A stretch of DNA of 64,000 nucleotides from Streptomyces cyanogenus (GCF_017526105.1 NZ_CP071839.1:6091001-6155000); one strand, 5' to 3'. Positions 40,806 to 49,627 are shown, counted from the stretch's first letter. Made by a program: numbers and translations. Notes: generated by a model not told the origin, from the letters alone.

Positions 40806-43028
40806 ATGGATCTCGTGCCCGCACTGCAAGAACCGCTCAAGAAGGTGCTCGGCCCCGCCACCGCGAAGGTGATGGCCGAGCACCTCGGCCTGCACACCGT
40901 CGGCGACCTCCTGCACCACTACCCGCGCAGATACGAGGAGCGCGGCCAGCTCACCCACCTCGCCGACCTCCCCATGGACGAGCACGTCACGGTGGTCGCC
41001 CAGGTCGCCGACGCCCGCCTGCACACCTTCGCCTCGGCCAAGGCCCCCCGCGGCAAGGGCCAGCGCCTGGAGGTCACCATCACCGACGGCAGCGGCCGGC
41101 TCCAGCTGGTCTTCTTCGGCAACGGCGTCCACAAACCCCACAAGGAGCTGCTGCCGGGCACCCGCGCGATGTTCGCCGGCAAGGTCTCCGTCTTCAACCG
41201 CCGCCTCCAACTAGCCCACCCCGCCTACGAGTTGCTGCGGGGCGACGGCGAGGAGGCGATCGAGACCTGGGCCGGTGCGCTGATCCCCATCTACCCCGCC
41301 ACCGCCAAACTGGAGTCCTGGAAGATCGGCAAGGCGGTGCAGACGGTCCTGCCCAGCGTCCAGGAGGCCCTGGACCCCCTGCCCGACACCCTGCGCGCGG
41401 GCCGCGGCCTGCTGTCGCTCCCCGAGGCCCTGCTCAAGATCCACCGCCCGCACACCAAGGCCGACATCGCCGACGCCCGCGCCCGCCTGAAGTGGGACGA
41501 GGCCTTCGTCCTCCAGGTCGCCCTGGCCCGCCGCCGGCACACGGACGCCCTGCTGCCCGCCGTAGCCCGCGTCCCCAAGGCGGACGGCCTGCTCACGGCC
41601 TTCGACGACCGCCTCCCCTTCACCCTCACCGAGGGCCAGCAGAAGGTCTCCGAAGAGATCTTCGCCGACCTGGCCGCCACCCACCCGATGCACCGGCTGC
41701 TGCAAGGAGAGGTCGGCTCGGGCAAGACCCTGGTCGCCCTGCGCGCCATGCTCGCCGTGGTCGACGCCGGCGGCCAGGCGGCCATGCTCGCGCCCACCGA
41801 GGTCCTCGCCCAGCAGCACCACCGCTCGGTCACCGAGATGATGGGCGAACTCGCCGAAGGCGGCATGCTGGGCGGCGCCGAGCAGGGCACCAAGGTCGTC
41901 CTGCTCACCGGCTCCATGGGCACGGCGGCCCGCCGCCAGGCCCTGCTCGACCTGGCCACCGGCGAGGCGGGCATCGTCATCGGCACCCACGCCCTGATCG
42001 AGGACAAGGTCCGGTTCCACGACCTCGGCCTGGTCGTGGTGGACGAACAGCACCGCTTCGGCGTGGAACAGCGCGACGCCCTGCGCGGCAAGGCGCACTC
42101 CCAGGGGGAGCGGCGGTCCCCGCACCTCCTCGTCATGACGGCCACCCCCATCCCGCGCACGGTCGCCATGACGGTCTTCGGCGACCTGGAGACCTCGGTC
42201 CTCGACCAGCTCCCGGCCGGCCGCTCCCCGATCGCCACCCACGTCGTCCCGGCCGCCGACAAACCCCACTTCCTGGCCCGCGCCTGGGAACGGGTCCGCG
42301 AGGAGGTCGCGAGCGGCCACCAGGCGTACGTGGTCTGTCCGCGCATCGGTGACGAGGAGGACGACCCGAAGAAGGCCGGCAAGAAGAAGTCCCCCGAGGA
42401 CGAGGCGGAGAAGCGGCCCCCGCTGGCCGTGCTCGACGTGGCCGCCGAGCTGGGCCGCGGCCCCCTGAAGGGCCTGAAGGTCGAGGTGCTGCACGGCCGT
42501 ATGCACCCGGACGACAAGGACGCCGTGATGCGCCGCTTCGCCGCCGGCGAGACGGACGTGCTCGTCGCCACCACGGTCATCGAGGTCGGCGTCAACGTCC
42601 CCAACGCCACGGCCATGGTCATCATGGACGCCGACCGCTTCGGCGTCTCCCAGCTCCACCAGCTGCGCGGCCGGGTCGGCCGCGGCTCGGCCCCCGGCCT
42701 GTGCCTCCTGGTCACCGAGATGCCCGAGGCCAGCGCCGCGCGCCAGCGCCTGGCCGCCGTCGCCTCCACCCTCGACGGCTTCGAACTCTCCCGCATCGAC
42801 CTCGAACAGCGCCGCGAGGGCGACGTCCTCGGCCAGGCCCAGTCCGGCGCCCGCTCCAGCCTCCGGGTTCTGGCGGTCATCGAGGACGAGGAGGTCATCG
42901 CGGAGGCGAGGGAGGAAGCGGCGGCGGTCGTGGCGGCCGATCCCGAGCTGGAGCGGCTGCCGGGTCTGCGGACGGCCCTGGAGGCGTTGCTGGACGAGGA
43001 GAGGGAGCAGTACCTGGAAAAGGGGTGA
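40806..43028 (+). CDS. recG: ATP-dependent DNA helicase RecG
   Basis: 740 residues. N-terminal wedge/OB domain (VGDLLHHYPRRYEERGQL, KVSVFNRRLQLAHP), Walker A GEVGSGKT near 301, DEQH box VVDEQHRFGVEQRD near 411, TATPIPRTVAMTVFGDLET, and the helicase C-terminal motif QLHQLRGRVGRGSAPGLCLL with TRG-type QRREGDVLGQAQSG. It rescues stalled forks and branch-migrates junctions. A charged insert EEDDPKKAGKKKSPEDEAEK near 517 is noticeable. ATG at 40806 or GTG at 40815; no clear ribosome-binding site. Confidence 0.95.
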   Translation: MDLVPALQEPLKKVLGPATAKVMAEHLGLHTVGDLLHHYPRRYEERGQLTHLADLPMDEHVTVVAQVADARLHTFASAKAPRGKGQRLEVTITDGSGRLQLVFFGNGVHKPHKELLPGTRAMFAGKVSVFNRRLQLAHPAYELLRGDGEEAIETWAGALIPIYPATAKLESWKIGKAVQTVLPSVQEALDPLPDTLRAGRGLLSLPEALLKIHRPHTKADIADARARLKWDEAFVLQVALARRRHTDALLPAVARVPKADGLLTAFDDRLPFTLTEGQQKVSEEIFADLAATHPMHRLLQGEVGSGKTLVALRAMLAVVDAGGQAAMLAPTEVLAQQHHRSVTEMMGELAEGGMLGGAEQGTKVVLLTGSMGTAARRQALLDLATGEAGIVIGTHALIEDKVRFHDLGLVVVDEQHRFGVEQRDALRGKAHSQGERRSPHLLVMTATPIPRTVAMTVFGDLETSVLDQLPAGRSPIATHVVPAADKPHFLARAWERVREEVASGHQAYVVCPRIGDEEDDPKKAGKKKSPEDEAEKRPPLAVLDVAAELGRGPLKGLKVEVLHGRMHPDDKDAVMRRFAAGETDVLVATTVIEVGVNVPNATAMVIMDADRFGVSQLHQLRGRVGRGSAPGLCLLVTEMPEASAARQRLAAVASTLDGFELSRIDLEQRREGDVLGQAQSGARSSLRVLAVIEDEEVIAEAREEAAAVVAADPELERLPGLRTALEALLDEEREQYLEKG

Positions 43029-43044
43029 GCTGCAGCGCGCCCGG

Positions 43045-43122
43045 AAGGGGCGCGGGGCCGTCGTCCGTGTGCGGCTACCACCGCGCGGGCACGACCAGCC
43101 ACAATGGACCTCAAACCGCCCA
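43045..43122. repeat. Dispersed Streptomyces-type intergenic repeat, copy B
   Basis: Starts AGGGGCGCGGGGCCGT and contains GCGGCTACCACCGCGCGGGC then CGACCAGCCACAATGGACC. It shares the 14-mer GGGCGCGGGGCCGT with copy A and CGACCAGCCACA-N2-GGACC with the smc insert. It fills most of the recG-rsmD gap and may end recG transcription. Confidence 0.65.
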
Positions 43123-43138
43123 CCACGAAGGACCCCAC

Positions 43139-43726
43139 ATGACCCGCGTGATCGCCGGCAGGGCCGGCGGACGGCGCCTCTCGGTACCTCCCGGCACCGG
43201 AACCCGCCCCACCTCCGACCGCGCGCGCGAGGGCCTCTTCTCCACCTGGCAGTCCCTCCTCGGCGGCCCCCTGGACGGCGAACGGGTCCTCGACCTCTAC
43301 GCCGGCTCGGGCGCCGTGGGCCTGGAGGCCCTGTCCCGGGGCGCGAGCCACACCCTGCTGGTGGAGGCGGACGCCCGAGCCGCGCGGATCGTCCGCGAGA
43401 ACGTGAGGAACCTGGGCCTTCCCGGCGCCGAGGTCAGGGCGGGCAAAGCGGAACAGGTCATTCGGCAACCGGCGCCGGAAGAGCCGTACGACCTGGTCTT
43501 TCTCGACCCTCCGTACGCCGTCACGGACGACGATCTTCGGGAGATTCTCCTCACACTCGCCTCGGAAGGCTGGCTCGCTGAGCAAGCGCTCGTCACCGTG
43601 GAGCGCAGCACCAGAGGTGGCGAATTCCAGTGGCCGGACGGCTTCGAGGCGATCCGGTCCCGTCGCTACGGCGAGGGAACGTTTTGGTACGGTCGCGCCG
43701 CCTCTACGTGCGAAGACGCACGATGA
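43139..43726 (+). CDS. rsmD: 16S rRNA (guanine966-N2)-methyltransferase
   Basis: 195 residues. TRVIAGRAGGRRLSVPPGTG, RPTSDRAREGLFSTW, SAM-binding VLDLYAGSGAVGLEALSRGA near 50-69, and the catalytic DPPY in YDLVFLDPPYAVTDDDL near 124. ATG at 43139 with GAAGGA 6 nt upstream. It is followed closely by coaD, a pairing conserved in many bacteria. Confidence 0.93.
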   Translation: MTRVIAGRAGGRRLSVPPGTGTRPTSDRAREGLFSTWQSLLGGPLDGERVLDLYAGSGAVGLEALSRGASHTLLVEADARAARIVRENVRNLGLPGAEVRAGKAEQVIRQPAPEEPYDLVFLDPPYAVTDDDLREILLTLASEGWLAEQALVTVERSTRGGEFQWPDGFEAIRSRRYGEGTFWYGRAASTCEDAR

Positions 43727-43752
43727 CCGGACCGGAGAGCGAGGGATCACAA

Positions 43753-44232
43753 GTGCGCCGCGCCGTCTGTCCCGGGTCGTTCGACCCGATCACCAACGGA
43801 CACCTCGACATCATCGCCCGAGCCTCCCGTCTCTACGACGAGGTCTACGTCGCGGTGATGATCAACAAGGCCAAGAAGGGCCTGTTCGAGATCGAGGAGC
43901 GGATCGAGCTGATCCGCGAGGTCACCTCCGAGTACGCCAACGTCCGGGTCGAGGCCTTCCACGGCCTCCTCGTCGACTTCTGCAAGCACCGCGACATCCC
44001 CGCCATCGTCAAGGGCCTGCGCGCCGTCAGCGACTTCGACTACGAGCTGCAGATGGCCCAGATGAACAACGGCCTCACCGGCGTCGAAACGCTGTTCGTG
44101 CCCACCAACCCCACGTACAGCTTCCTCTCCTCCTCCCTCGTCAAGGAGGTCGCGGCCTGGGGCGGCGACGTCTCCCACCTGGTGCCCGCCCCGGTGCTGG
44201 AGGCCCTGAACAAGCGCCTGCACAAGGACTGA
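43753..44232 (+). CDS. coaD: Phosphopantetheine adenylyltransferase
   Basis: 159 residues. RRAVCPGSFDPITNGHLDII with the nucleotidyltransferase GHxD (TNGHLD), VKGLRAVSDFDYELQMAQMN, and the ISSS-type YSFLSSSLVKEVAAWGGDVS. GTG at 43753 gives the usual family length and has AGGGA 6 nt upstream; an ATG at 43723 overlapping the rsmD stop would add ten residues. Penultimate step of coenzyme A synthesis. Confidence 0.95.
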   Translation: MRRAVCPGSFDPITNGHLDIIARASRLYDEVYVAVMINKAKKGLFEIEERIELIREVTSEYANVRVEAFHGLLVDFCKHRDIPAIVKGLRAVSDFDYELQMAQMNNGLTGVETLFVPTNPTYSFLSSSLVKEVAAWGGDVSHLVPAPVLEALNKRLHKD

Positions 44233-44289
44233 TGGGGCTACAGTCGTCCCGTCCGTCTCCAACCCGGCTGTAGAGAGTGGCGAGCACAG

Positions 44290-45363
44290 GTGGACGTGCA
44301 GAAGAAGCTCGACGAGATCGTCTCCACGGTCTCCGGCGCCCGGTCCATGCCCATGTCGGCGTCGTGCGTGGTCAACCGCGCCGAGCTGCTCGCGATGCTC
44401 GACGAGCTGCGCCAGGCGCTGCCCGGCTCCCTCGCCCAGGCGCAGGAGCTGATCGGCGACCGTGAGCAGATGGTCGAGCAGGCCCGGCTCGAAGCCGAGC
44501 GGATCATCGAGAACGCGCACGCCGAGCGCGGTTCGCTGATCTCCGACACCGAGATCGCCCGCCGCTCCCAGGCCGAGGCCGACCGCATCCTCGCCGAGGC
44601 CCGCAAGGAGGCCGAGGAGATCCGCGCCGAGGCCGACGACTACGTCGACTCCAAGCTCGCCAACTTCGAGGTCGTCCTCACCAAGACCCTCGGCTCGGTC
44701 GGCCGCGGCCGCGAGAAGCTCCTCGGCACCGGCCCCGGCCTGGACGAGAACGGTTACGAGGACGAGGACGCCCCCGAGCGCAGCCACGACCCGCAGATCC
44801 TGCGCCAGAACGCCGACCAGTACGTCGACGCCAAGCTCGGCGCCTTCGAGGCGGTCCTCGCCAAGACCCTGGAGGCCGTCGGCCGGGGCCGGCAGAAGCT
44901 GCACGGCCGGATCGCCACCGACGACCTCGGCGCCCTCGCCGACGACACCACGACCTTCCAGCACTCCAGCGACGCCGACTACCTCGCCGACCTCGCCGCC
45001 CTCGCGGACAGCGACCGCGCGGCGGAGCGGCAGCAGGAGCGGCCGGAGCCGGCCCAGCCGTCGTACGACCCGCAGCCCGCCTACGGCTACCAGCAGCAGC
45101 CGGACCCGTACGCGGGCTTCCCGCAGCAGCCGGAGTACGCCCCGCAGCAGGACCCGTACGGCTACCAGCAGGCCGACCCCTATGCCTACCAGGGCTACGA
45201 CCCCCAGCAGGCCGCTTACGACTCCCAGCAGGCCCACCAGACACAGCAGCCCCAGCAGCAGGGGCAGCAGCAGGGCTACGCCCTCGACGAGACCAGCCTC
45301 TTCGACACGAGCATGATCAGCGCGGAGCAGCTGAGGGCGTACGAGCAGGGCCGGGGGCTGTAG
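44290..45363 (+). CDS. DivIVA/SepIVA-like coiled-coil protein
   Basis: 357 residues. Coiled coil at about 30-115 (AQAQELIGDREQMVEQARLE), then a duplicated 30-residue module: ADDYVDSKLANFEVVLTKTL...REKL at 115-144 and ADQYVDAKLGAFEAVLAKTL...RQKL at 175-204. The C-terminal 110 residues are Gln/Tyr/Pro-rich repeats (QQQPDPYAGF, QQADPYAYQG) and probably disordered. The architecture and the coaD-DUF177 context fit the actinobacterial DivIVA-related proteins such as mycobacterial SepIVA, suggesting a role in cell-wall growth or division. GTG at 44290. Confidence 0.85.
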   Translation: MDVQKKLDEIVSTVSGARSMPMSASCVVNRAELLAMLDELRQALPGSLAQAQELIGDREQMVEQARLEAERIIENAHAERGSLISDTEIARRSQAEADRILAEARKEAEEIRAEADDYVDSKLANFEVVLTKTLGSVGRGREKLLGTGPGLDENGYEDEDAPERSHDPQILRQNADQYVDAKLGAFEAVLAKTLEAVGRGRQKLHGRIATDDLGALADDTTTFQHSSDADYLADLAALADSDRAAERQQERPEPAQPSYDPQPAYGYQQQPDPYAGFPQQPEYAPQQDPYGYQQADPYAYQGYDPQQAAYDSQQAHQTQQPQQQGQQQGYALDETSLFDTSMISAEQLRAYEQGRGL

Positions 45364-45374
45364 CCCGCACCGGA

Positions 45375-45404
45375 TTGGGCGCTGAGCGAAAGGTCCAGTA
45401 TCCT
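45375..45404 (+). promoter_or_regulatory. Probable promoter of the DUF177-rpmF-rnc operon
   Basis: TTGGGC (45375-45380), an 18-bp spacer, TATCCT (45399-45404), about 90 bp before the first start codon. Confidence 0.5.
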
Positions 45405-45493
45405 GGCTCTTCGGTCGCGCGTATGCCCGCGATCACCGCTGCCCGGAACACCTGCGGGCGGCGTCCCTCCGAGTTCGCAGATCGAAAGCAGGA

Positions 45494-46138
45494 ATGGCTT
45501 CCAACGCCCGCCTCGACCACCGCAACCCCCTCGTGTTCGACACGCACGAGCTGGGCCGGCGTCCTGGCGCGCTGCAGCGCCTGACCCGCGAGATCGACGC
45601 TCCCAGGGATCTCGGCATCCAGGGGGTCATCGGAGTGCCGGAAGGCACCCCGGTGGAACTCGAACTCCGCCTCGAATCGGTCATGGAAGGTGTGCTTGTC
45701 ACAGGCACCGCCCGTGCAACGGCCGAGGGAGAGTGCGTAAGGTGTCTGGAGCCGGTCGAGCTGGAGCTCGAAGCGGACTTCCAGGAGCTGTTCTCGTACC
45801 CTGACGCCGACGACCGGGGCCGCGTGATCGCGGAACCGGGCGACGACGCCGAGGACGACGAGGACAGGTTCTTCCTCGAGGACGGCCTGTTCGACCTCGA
45901 ACCCGTGCTGCGCGATGCGGTGGTGCTCGCACTGCCGATGCAGCCGGTGTGCCAGGACGACTGCCCGGGCCTGTGCTCCGAGTGCGGAGCGCGGCTCGCG
46001 GACGACCGGGACCACCACCATGACGCCGTCGACATCCGTTGGGCGGCTTTGCAGGGACTCGCCGGTTCGATGACGGACGGCGAGAAGGACGAGATGAGCG
46101 GCGCCGAAGCGGGCGTCGACGAGAAGCAGGAGAAGTAG
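45494..46138 (+). CDS. DUF177 (YceD-like) protein
   Basis: 214 residues. NPLVFDTHELGRRPGALQRL at the start, VMEGVLVTGTARATAEGECV with a CVRC pair near 77, an acidic loop, then CQDDCPGLCSECGARLADDR near 156, giving further zinc-ligand-like cysteines. YceD/DUF177 proteins are linked to 23S rRNA accumulation and nearly always precede rpmF, as here (2 bp before the L32 start). ATG at 45494 with AGCAGG upstream. Confidence 0.9.
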   Translation: MASNARLDHRNPLVFDTHELGRRPGALQRLTREIDAPRDLGIQGVIGVPEGTPVELELRLESVMEGVLVTGTARATAEGECVRCLEPVELELEADFQELFSYPDADDRGRVIAEPGDDAEDDEDRFFLEDGLFDLEPVLRDAVVLALPMQPVCQDDCPGLCSECGARLADDRDHHHDAVDIRWAALQGLAGSMTDGEKDEMSGAEAGVDEKQEK

Positions 46139-46140
46139 CC

Positions 46141-46314
46141 GTGGCTGTTCCGAAGCGGAAGATGTCGCGCAGCAACACGCGCCACCGCCGGTCGCAGTGG
46201 AAGGCTGCGGTCCCCACCCTGGTTGCGTGCGAGCGCTGCCACGAGCCCAAGCAGCAGCACATCGCGTGCCCGTCGTGCGGCACCTACAACAAGCGCCAGG
46301 TCCTCGAGGTCTGA
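46141..46314 (+). CDS. rpmF: Ribosomal protein L32
   Basis: 57 residues. AVPKRKMSRSNTRHRRSQWK, then CERCHEPKQQHIACPSCGTY: two CxxC pairs forming the zinc ribbon. GTG at 46141 immediately after the DUF177 stop. Confidence 0.97.
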   Translation: MAVPKRKMSRSNTRHRRSQWKAAVPTLVACERCHEPKQQHIACPSCGTYNKRQVLEV

Positions 46315-46321
46315 GCGGCTG

Positions 46322-47152
46322 GTGAGAGGCACTGTGTCCACGCCGAAGAAGAACTCAGCGGACAACCAGGCCTCGTCCCACACGCTTCTGGAAGGGCGGC
46401 TCGGCTATCAGGTCGAGTCCGCCCTTCTGGTGCGAGCGCTGACCCACCGTTCCTACGCGTACGAGAACGGCGGTCTGCCGACGAACGAGCGGCTGGAGTT
46501 CCTCGGGGACTCCGTGCTCGGCCTCGTCGTCACGGACACGCTGTACCGCACCCACCCCGACCTGCCGGAAGGCCAGCTGGCCAAACTGCGGGCCGCGGTG
46601 GTCAACTCGCGTGCGCTGGCGGAAGTGGGGCGCGGCCTCGACCTGGGCGCCTTCATCCGGCTCGGCCGGGGTGAAGAGGGCACGGGCGGCCGGGACAAGG
46701 CATCCATCCTCGCCGACACCCTGGAAGCGGTGATCGGCGCGGTCTATCTCGACCAGGGCCTCGACGCGGCCTCCGAACTGGTGCACCGCCTGTTCGACCC
46801 GCTGATCGAGAAGTCCTCCAACCTGGGCGCCGGCCTGGACTGGAAGACGTCCCTCCAGGAGCTGACCGCGATCGAGGGGCTCGGCGTGCCCGAGTACCTG
46901 GTCACGGAGACCGGCCCCGACCACGAGAAGACCTTCACTGCTGCCGCCCGCGTCGGAGGCGTCTCGTACGGCACCGGCACCGGCCGCAGCAAGAAGGAGG
47001 CGGAGCAGCAGGCCGCCGAGTCCGCCTGGCGATCCATCCGGGCCGCCGCGGACGAGCGGGCCAAGTCGGTCAAGGAGCCGGCCAGGGAGCCCGTGAAGGA
47101 TTCGGCCGACGAAGCCCTCGCGGGCGACGACTCGCCGTCCGCCACCGCCTGA
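46322..47152 (+). CDS. rnc: Ribonuclease III
   Basis: 276 residues. Catalytic domain with the signature NERLEFLGDSVLGLVVTDTL near 57, ILADTLEAVIGAVYLDQGLD near 128 (Mg-binding D/E), then a double-stranded RNA-binding domain (DWKTSLQELTAIEGLG, GTGTGRSKKEAEQQAAESAW). The C-terminus is a short acidic tail. In S. coelicolor this gene is absB, a global regulator of antibiotic synthesis. GTG at 46322 assumed; GTG at 46334 has a nearer GAGAGG and is equally possible. Confidence 0.95.
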   Translation: MRGTVSTPKKNSADNQASSHTLLEGRLGYQVESALLVRALTHRSYAYENGGLPTNERLEFLGDSVLGLVVTDTLYRTHPDLPEGQLAKLRAAVVNSRALAEVGRGLDLGAFIRLGRGEEGTGGRDKASILADTLEAVIGAVYLDQGLDAASELVHRLFDPLIEKSSNLGAGLDWKTSLQELTAIEGLGVPEYLVTETGPDHEKTFTAAARVGGVSYGTGTGRSKKEAEQQAAESAWRSIRAAADERAKSVKEPAREPVKDSADEALAGDDSPSATA

Positions 47153-47164
47153 GCAAGCAGGAAG

Positions 47165-47204
47165 CGAGCGCCCGCCCGGCCGTCGACGCCGGGTCGGGCG
47201 CTCG
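47165..47204 (+). terminator. Terminator after rnc
   Basis: Long stem CGAGCGCCCG-CCCGGC / GCCGGG-TCGGGCGCTCG with a CGTCGAC loop, 12 bp after the rnc stop. Confidence 0.75.
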
Positions 47205-47243
47205 GTTCGTCCACCGGTCCGTACGGTTCTGACAGGGGTCGAG

Positions 47244-48104
47244 ATGCCCGAGTTGCCCGAGGTGGAGGTCGTCCGGCGGGGCCTGGAGCGCTGGGTCGCC
47301 CACCGGACCGTCGCCGAGACCGAGGTGCTGCACCCGCGTGCCGTGCGTCGGCATGTCGCGGGGGCCGAGGACTTCGCGCACCGGCTCAAGGGCCACCACA
47401 TCGGCACGCCCCGGCGGCGCGGCAAGTACCTGTGGCTGCCGCTGGAGGAGACGAACCAGTCCGTCCTCGCCCACCTCGGCATGAGCGGCCAGCTGCTGGT
47501 GCAGCCGCAGGACGCGCCGGACGAGAGGCACCTGCGCATCCGGGTCCGGTTCGCCGACTCCCTCGGCACCGAACTCCGCTTCGTCGACCAGCGCACCTTC
47601 GGCGGCCTGTCGCTGCACGACAACACCCCCGAGGGCCTGCCCGACGTCATCGCGCACATCGCCCGCGACCCCCTCGACCCGCTCTTCGACGACGAGGCCT
47701 TCCACCAGGCGCTGCGCCGCAAGCGGACCACGATCAAACGGGCCCTGCTGGACCAGTCGCTGATCAGCGGGGTCGGCAACATCTACGCGGACGAGGCCCT
47801 GTGGCGGGCCCGCATCCACTACGAACGCCCGACGGCGAACCTCACCCGCCCGGTCACGGCGGAGCTGCTCGGGCACGTCCGGGACGTGATGAACGCGGCC
47901 CTCGCCGTCGGCGGCACCAGCTTCGACAGCCTGTACGTCAACGTCAACGGCGAGTCCGGCTACTTCGACCGCTCCCTGGACGCGTACGGCCGTGAGGGCC
48001 TGCCCTGCAAGCGCTGCGGCACCCCGATGCGGCGCCGCCCGTGGATGAACCGGTCCAGCTACTTCTGCCCGAGGTGTCAGAGGGCGCCGCGCGTCTCGTC
48101 GTAA
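47244..48104 (+). CDS. mutM: Formamidopyrimidine-DNA glycosylase
   Basis: 286 residues. N-terminal catalytic PELPEVEVVRRGLERW (Pro1 after Met removal, Glu2), Lys in RRRGKYLWLPL near 59, H2TH region DQSLISGVGNIYADEALWRA near 171, and the zinc finger CKRCGTPMRRR...CPRC at the C-terminus. It removes 8-oxoguanine. Its last 28 bp overlap the convergent HxlR gene. Confidence 0.95.
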   Translation: MPELPEVEVVRRGLERWVAHRTVAETEVLHPRAVRRHVAGAEDFAHRLKGHHIGTPRRRGKYLWLPLEETNQSVLAHLGMSGQLLVQPQDAPDERHLRIRVRFADSLGTELRFVDQRTFGGLSLHDNTPEGLPDVIAHIARDPLDPLFDDEAFHQALRRKRTTIKRALLDQSLISGVGNIYADEALWRARIHYERPTANLTRPVTAELLGHVRDVMNAALAVGGTSFDSLYVNVNGESGYFDRSLDAYGREGLPCKRCGTPMRRRPWMNRSSYFCPRCQRAPRVSS

Positions 48105-48472
48105 CGGGCGCGGGCCTCCAGCACGTCGTCCATCGCGCCCTCCACGCAGTGGATGAGCGCCAGCAGCCGCTCGGCGACCCGCCGGCCCAGGGGCGTCAGC
48201 TCGTAGTCCACGCGGGGCGGGTTCGTCGGCTGGGCCTCGCGGTGCACCAGGCCGTCGCGCTCCAGCGCGTGCAGCGTCTGGGACAGCATCTTCTCGCTCA
48301 CCCCGTCCACGCGCCGGCGCAGCTCGTTGAAGCGCAGCGAGCCCTCGTACAGCGCGCCGAGCGTCAGCCCGCCCCAGCGGCCCGTGACGTGCTCCAGCGT
48401 GTCGCGTGACGGACAGGCCTTGGCGAAGACGTTGTACGCGAGGTCGTCCTGCTCCTGGGTGGTGGTGCTCAT
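48077..48472 (-). CDS. HxlR-family regulator
   Basis: 131 residues. ACPSRDTLEHVTGRWGGLTL with a single Cys near 20 typical of redox-sensing HxlR proteins, then the winged helix LRFNELRRRVDGVSEKMLSQ, TLHALERDGLVHREAQPTNP and VDYELTPLGRRVAERLLALI. ATG at 48472. The single conserved-type cysteine suggests control by quinone or electrophile stress, matching the divergent flavodoxin-like quinone reductase. Confidence 0.88.
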   Translation of the reverse strand: MSTTTQEQDDLAYNVFAKACPSRDTLEHVTGRWGGLTLGALYEGSLRFNELRRRVDGVSEKMLSQTLHALERDGLVHREAQPTNPPRVDYELTPLGRRVAERLLALIHCVEGAMDDVLEARARYDETRGAL

Positions 48473-48512
48473 AGCAGCAAGGGTACGTCCGCACAGCGCT
48501 CACCACCAGGTT

Positions 48513-48533
48513 GCACTAACTAGAGGTTAGTGC
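48513..48533. promoter_or_regulatory. Probable HxlR operator
   Basis: Perfect inverted repeat GCACTAAC-TAGAG-GTTAGTGC in the 136-bp gap between the HxlR gene and its divergent neighbour. It overlaps a TTGCAC -35-like hexamer (48511-48516). Confidence 0.75.
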
Positions 48534-48608
48534 TTTCCTGTGGTTACTGCTTGCGAGCTGCTCTCTTCTCCGAGCTGCCGCTTTCCGTTGCCTTTTCGAG
48601 GAGTCCGC

Positions 48609-49193
48609 ATGACCACGCCCGTCGTCTCCATCGCCTACCACTCCGGCTACGGACACACCGCCGTGCTCGCCGAAGCCGTCCGCGCCGGGGCCCTCGACGC
48701 GGGTGCCGAGGTGCACCTGATCAAGGTCGACGAGATCACCGAGGAGCAGTGGGAGACGCTGGACCGCTCCGACGCGATCGTGTTCGGCTCGCCCACCTAC
48801 ATGGGCACCGCCTCCGGCGCCTTCCACGTCTTCGCCGAGGCCAGCTCCAAGCGGTGGTTCGGCCAGGACTGGAAGGACAAGCTGGCCGCCGGCTTCACCA
48901 ACTCCGCCTCCAAGAGCGGCGACAAGCTGCACACCCTGCAGTTCTTCCAGACGCTCGCCGCCCAGCACGGCATGCACTGGGTCAACCTCGGCCTGCTGCC
49001 CGGCTGGAACAGCAGCACCGCCTCCGAGAACGACCTCAACCGCCTCGGCTTCTTCGCCGGCGCCGCCGCCCAGAGCAACAACGACCAGGGCCCCGAGGGC
49101 GTCCACAAGGCCGACGTGGCCACCGCCGAGCACCTGGGCCGCCGGGTGACCGAGACGGCCAAGGTCTTCGCACGCGGCCGCACCGCCGCGTAA
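48609..49193 (+). CDS. WrbA-like flavodoxin-fold NAD(P)H:quinone oxidoreductase
   Basis: 194 residues. FMN-binding VVSIAYHSGYGHTAVLAEAV near 5-24, VFGSPTYMGTASGAFHVFAE near 64-83 and LPGWNSSTASENDLNRLGFF. Flavodoxin/WrbA family, two-electron reduction of quinones. ATG at 48609 with GAGGAG 5 nt upstream. It is divergent from, and probably controlled by, the HxlR gene. Confidence 0.88.
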   Translation: MTTPVVSIAYHSGYGHTAVLAEAVRAGALDAGAEVHLIKVDEITEEQWETLDRSDAIVFGSPTYMGTASGAFHVFAEASSKRWFGQDWKDKLAAGFTNSASKSGDKLHTLQFFQTLAAQHGMHWVNLGLLPGWNSSTASENDLNRLGFFAGAAAQSNNDQGPEGVHKADVATAEHLGRRVTETAKVFARGRTAA

Positions 49194-49357
49194 CGCTCCC
49201 GCCGGGCGGCCTCAGTACATCAACGCTGCGACCTGCGACTTAGCTGTCGGTGGTTGTCAGCGTTGGTCGTCGTTGAGGACCCTTCGACGGCCCGGAGACG
49301 GCCCCGTCTGAGCCGGTGCAGGTGGTGACCATGGGGGTGCAGTGAGATTGTCGCAAG

Positions 49358-49627
49358 GTGAGTCTGTGGCTCGATTGGTCGCTTGACGGGGTCGGCAGTG
49401 CTGGCGAGGAAGTGGAAGACGTGATGGCAGCTGCCCGCGCCGTTGAAATCTCCGTTGAGCGCGCACGACGGGTCTTCGAGGCCGACTCTCAGTGGAAGAC
49501 GCTGAGGGACGCCGTGGACCGCATGAAGGTGCGCATGCTCGACGAGGGGCGTAAGGCGCTGGCACGGGGTGAGGAATGGGGGGCAACGATCGAGGGCGTG
49601 CAAGTTCGCCTCAAGCCACGTGAGTGA
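49358..49627 (+). CDS. Unrecognised small protein (89 aa), possible mobile-element cargo
   Basis: No family recognised. GTG at 49358, 89 residues: SLWLDWSLDGVGSAGEEVED, MAAARAVEISVERARRVFEA, TLRDAVDRMKVRMLDEGRKA, IEGVQVRLKPRE. Mostly helical and charged. Codon use is less GC-biased at third positions than in neighbouring genes (GTT, GAA, TCT, GCA, CGT), and it lies just before an integrase remnant, so it may be a relic of the same element. It may also not be expressed. Confidence 0.4.
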   Translation: MSLWLDWSLDGVGSAGEEVEDVMAAARAVEISVERARRVFEADSQWKTLRDAVDRMKVRMLDEGRKALARGEEWGATIEGVQVRLKPRE

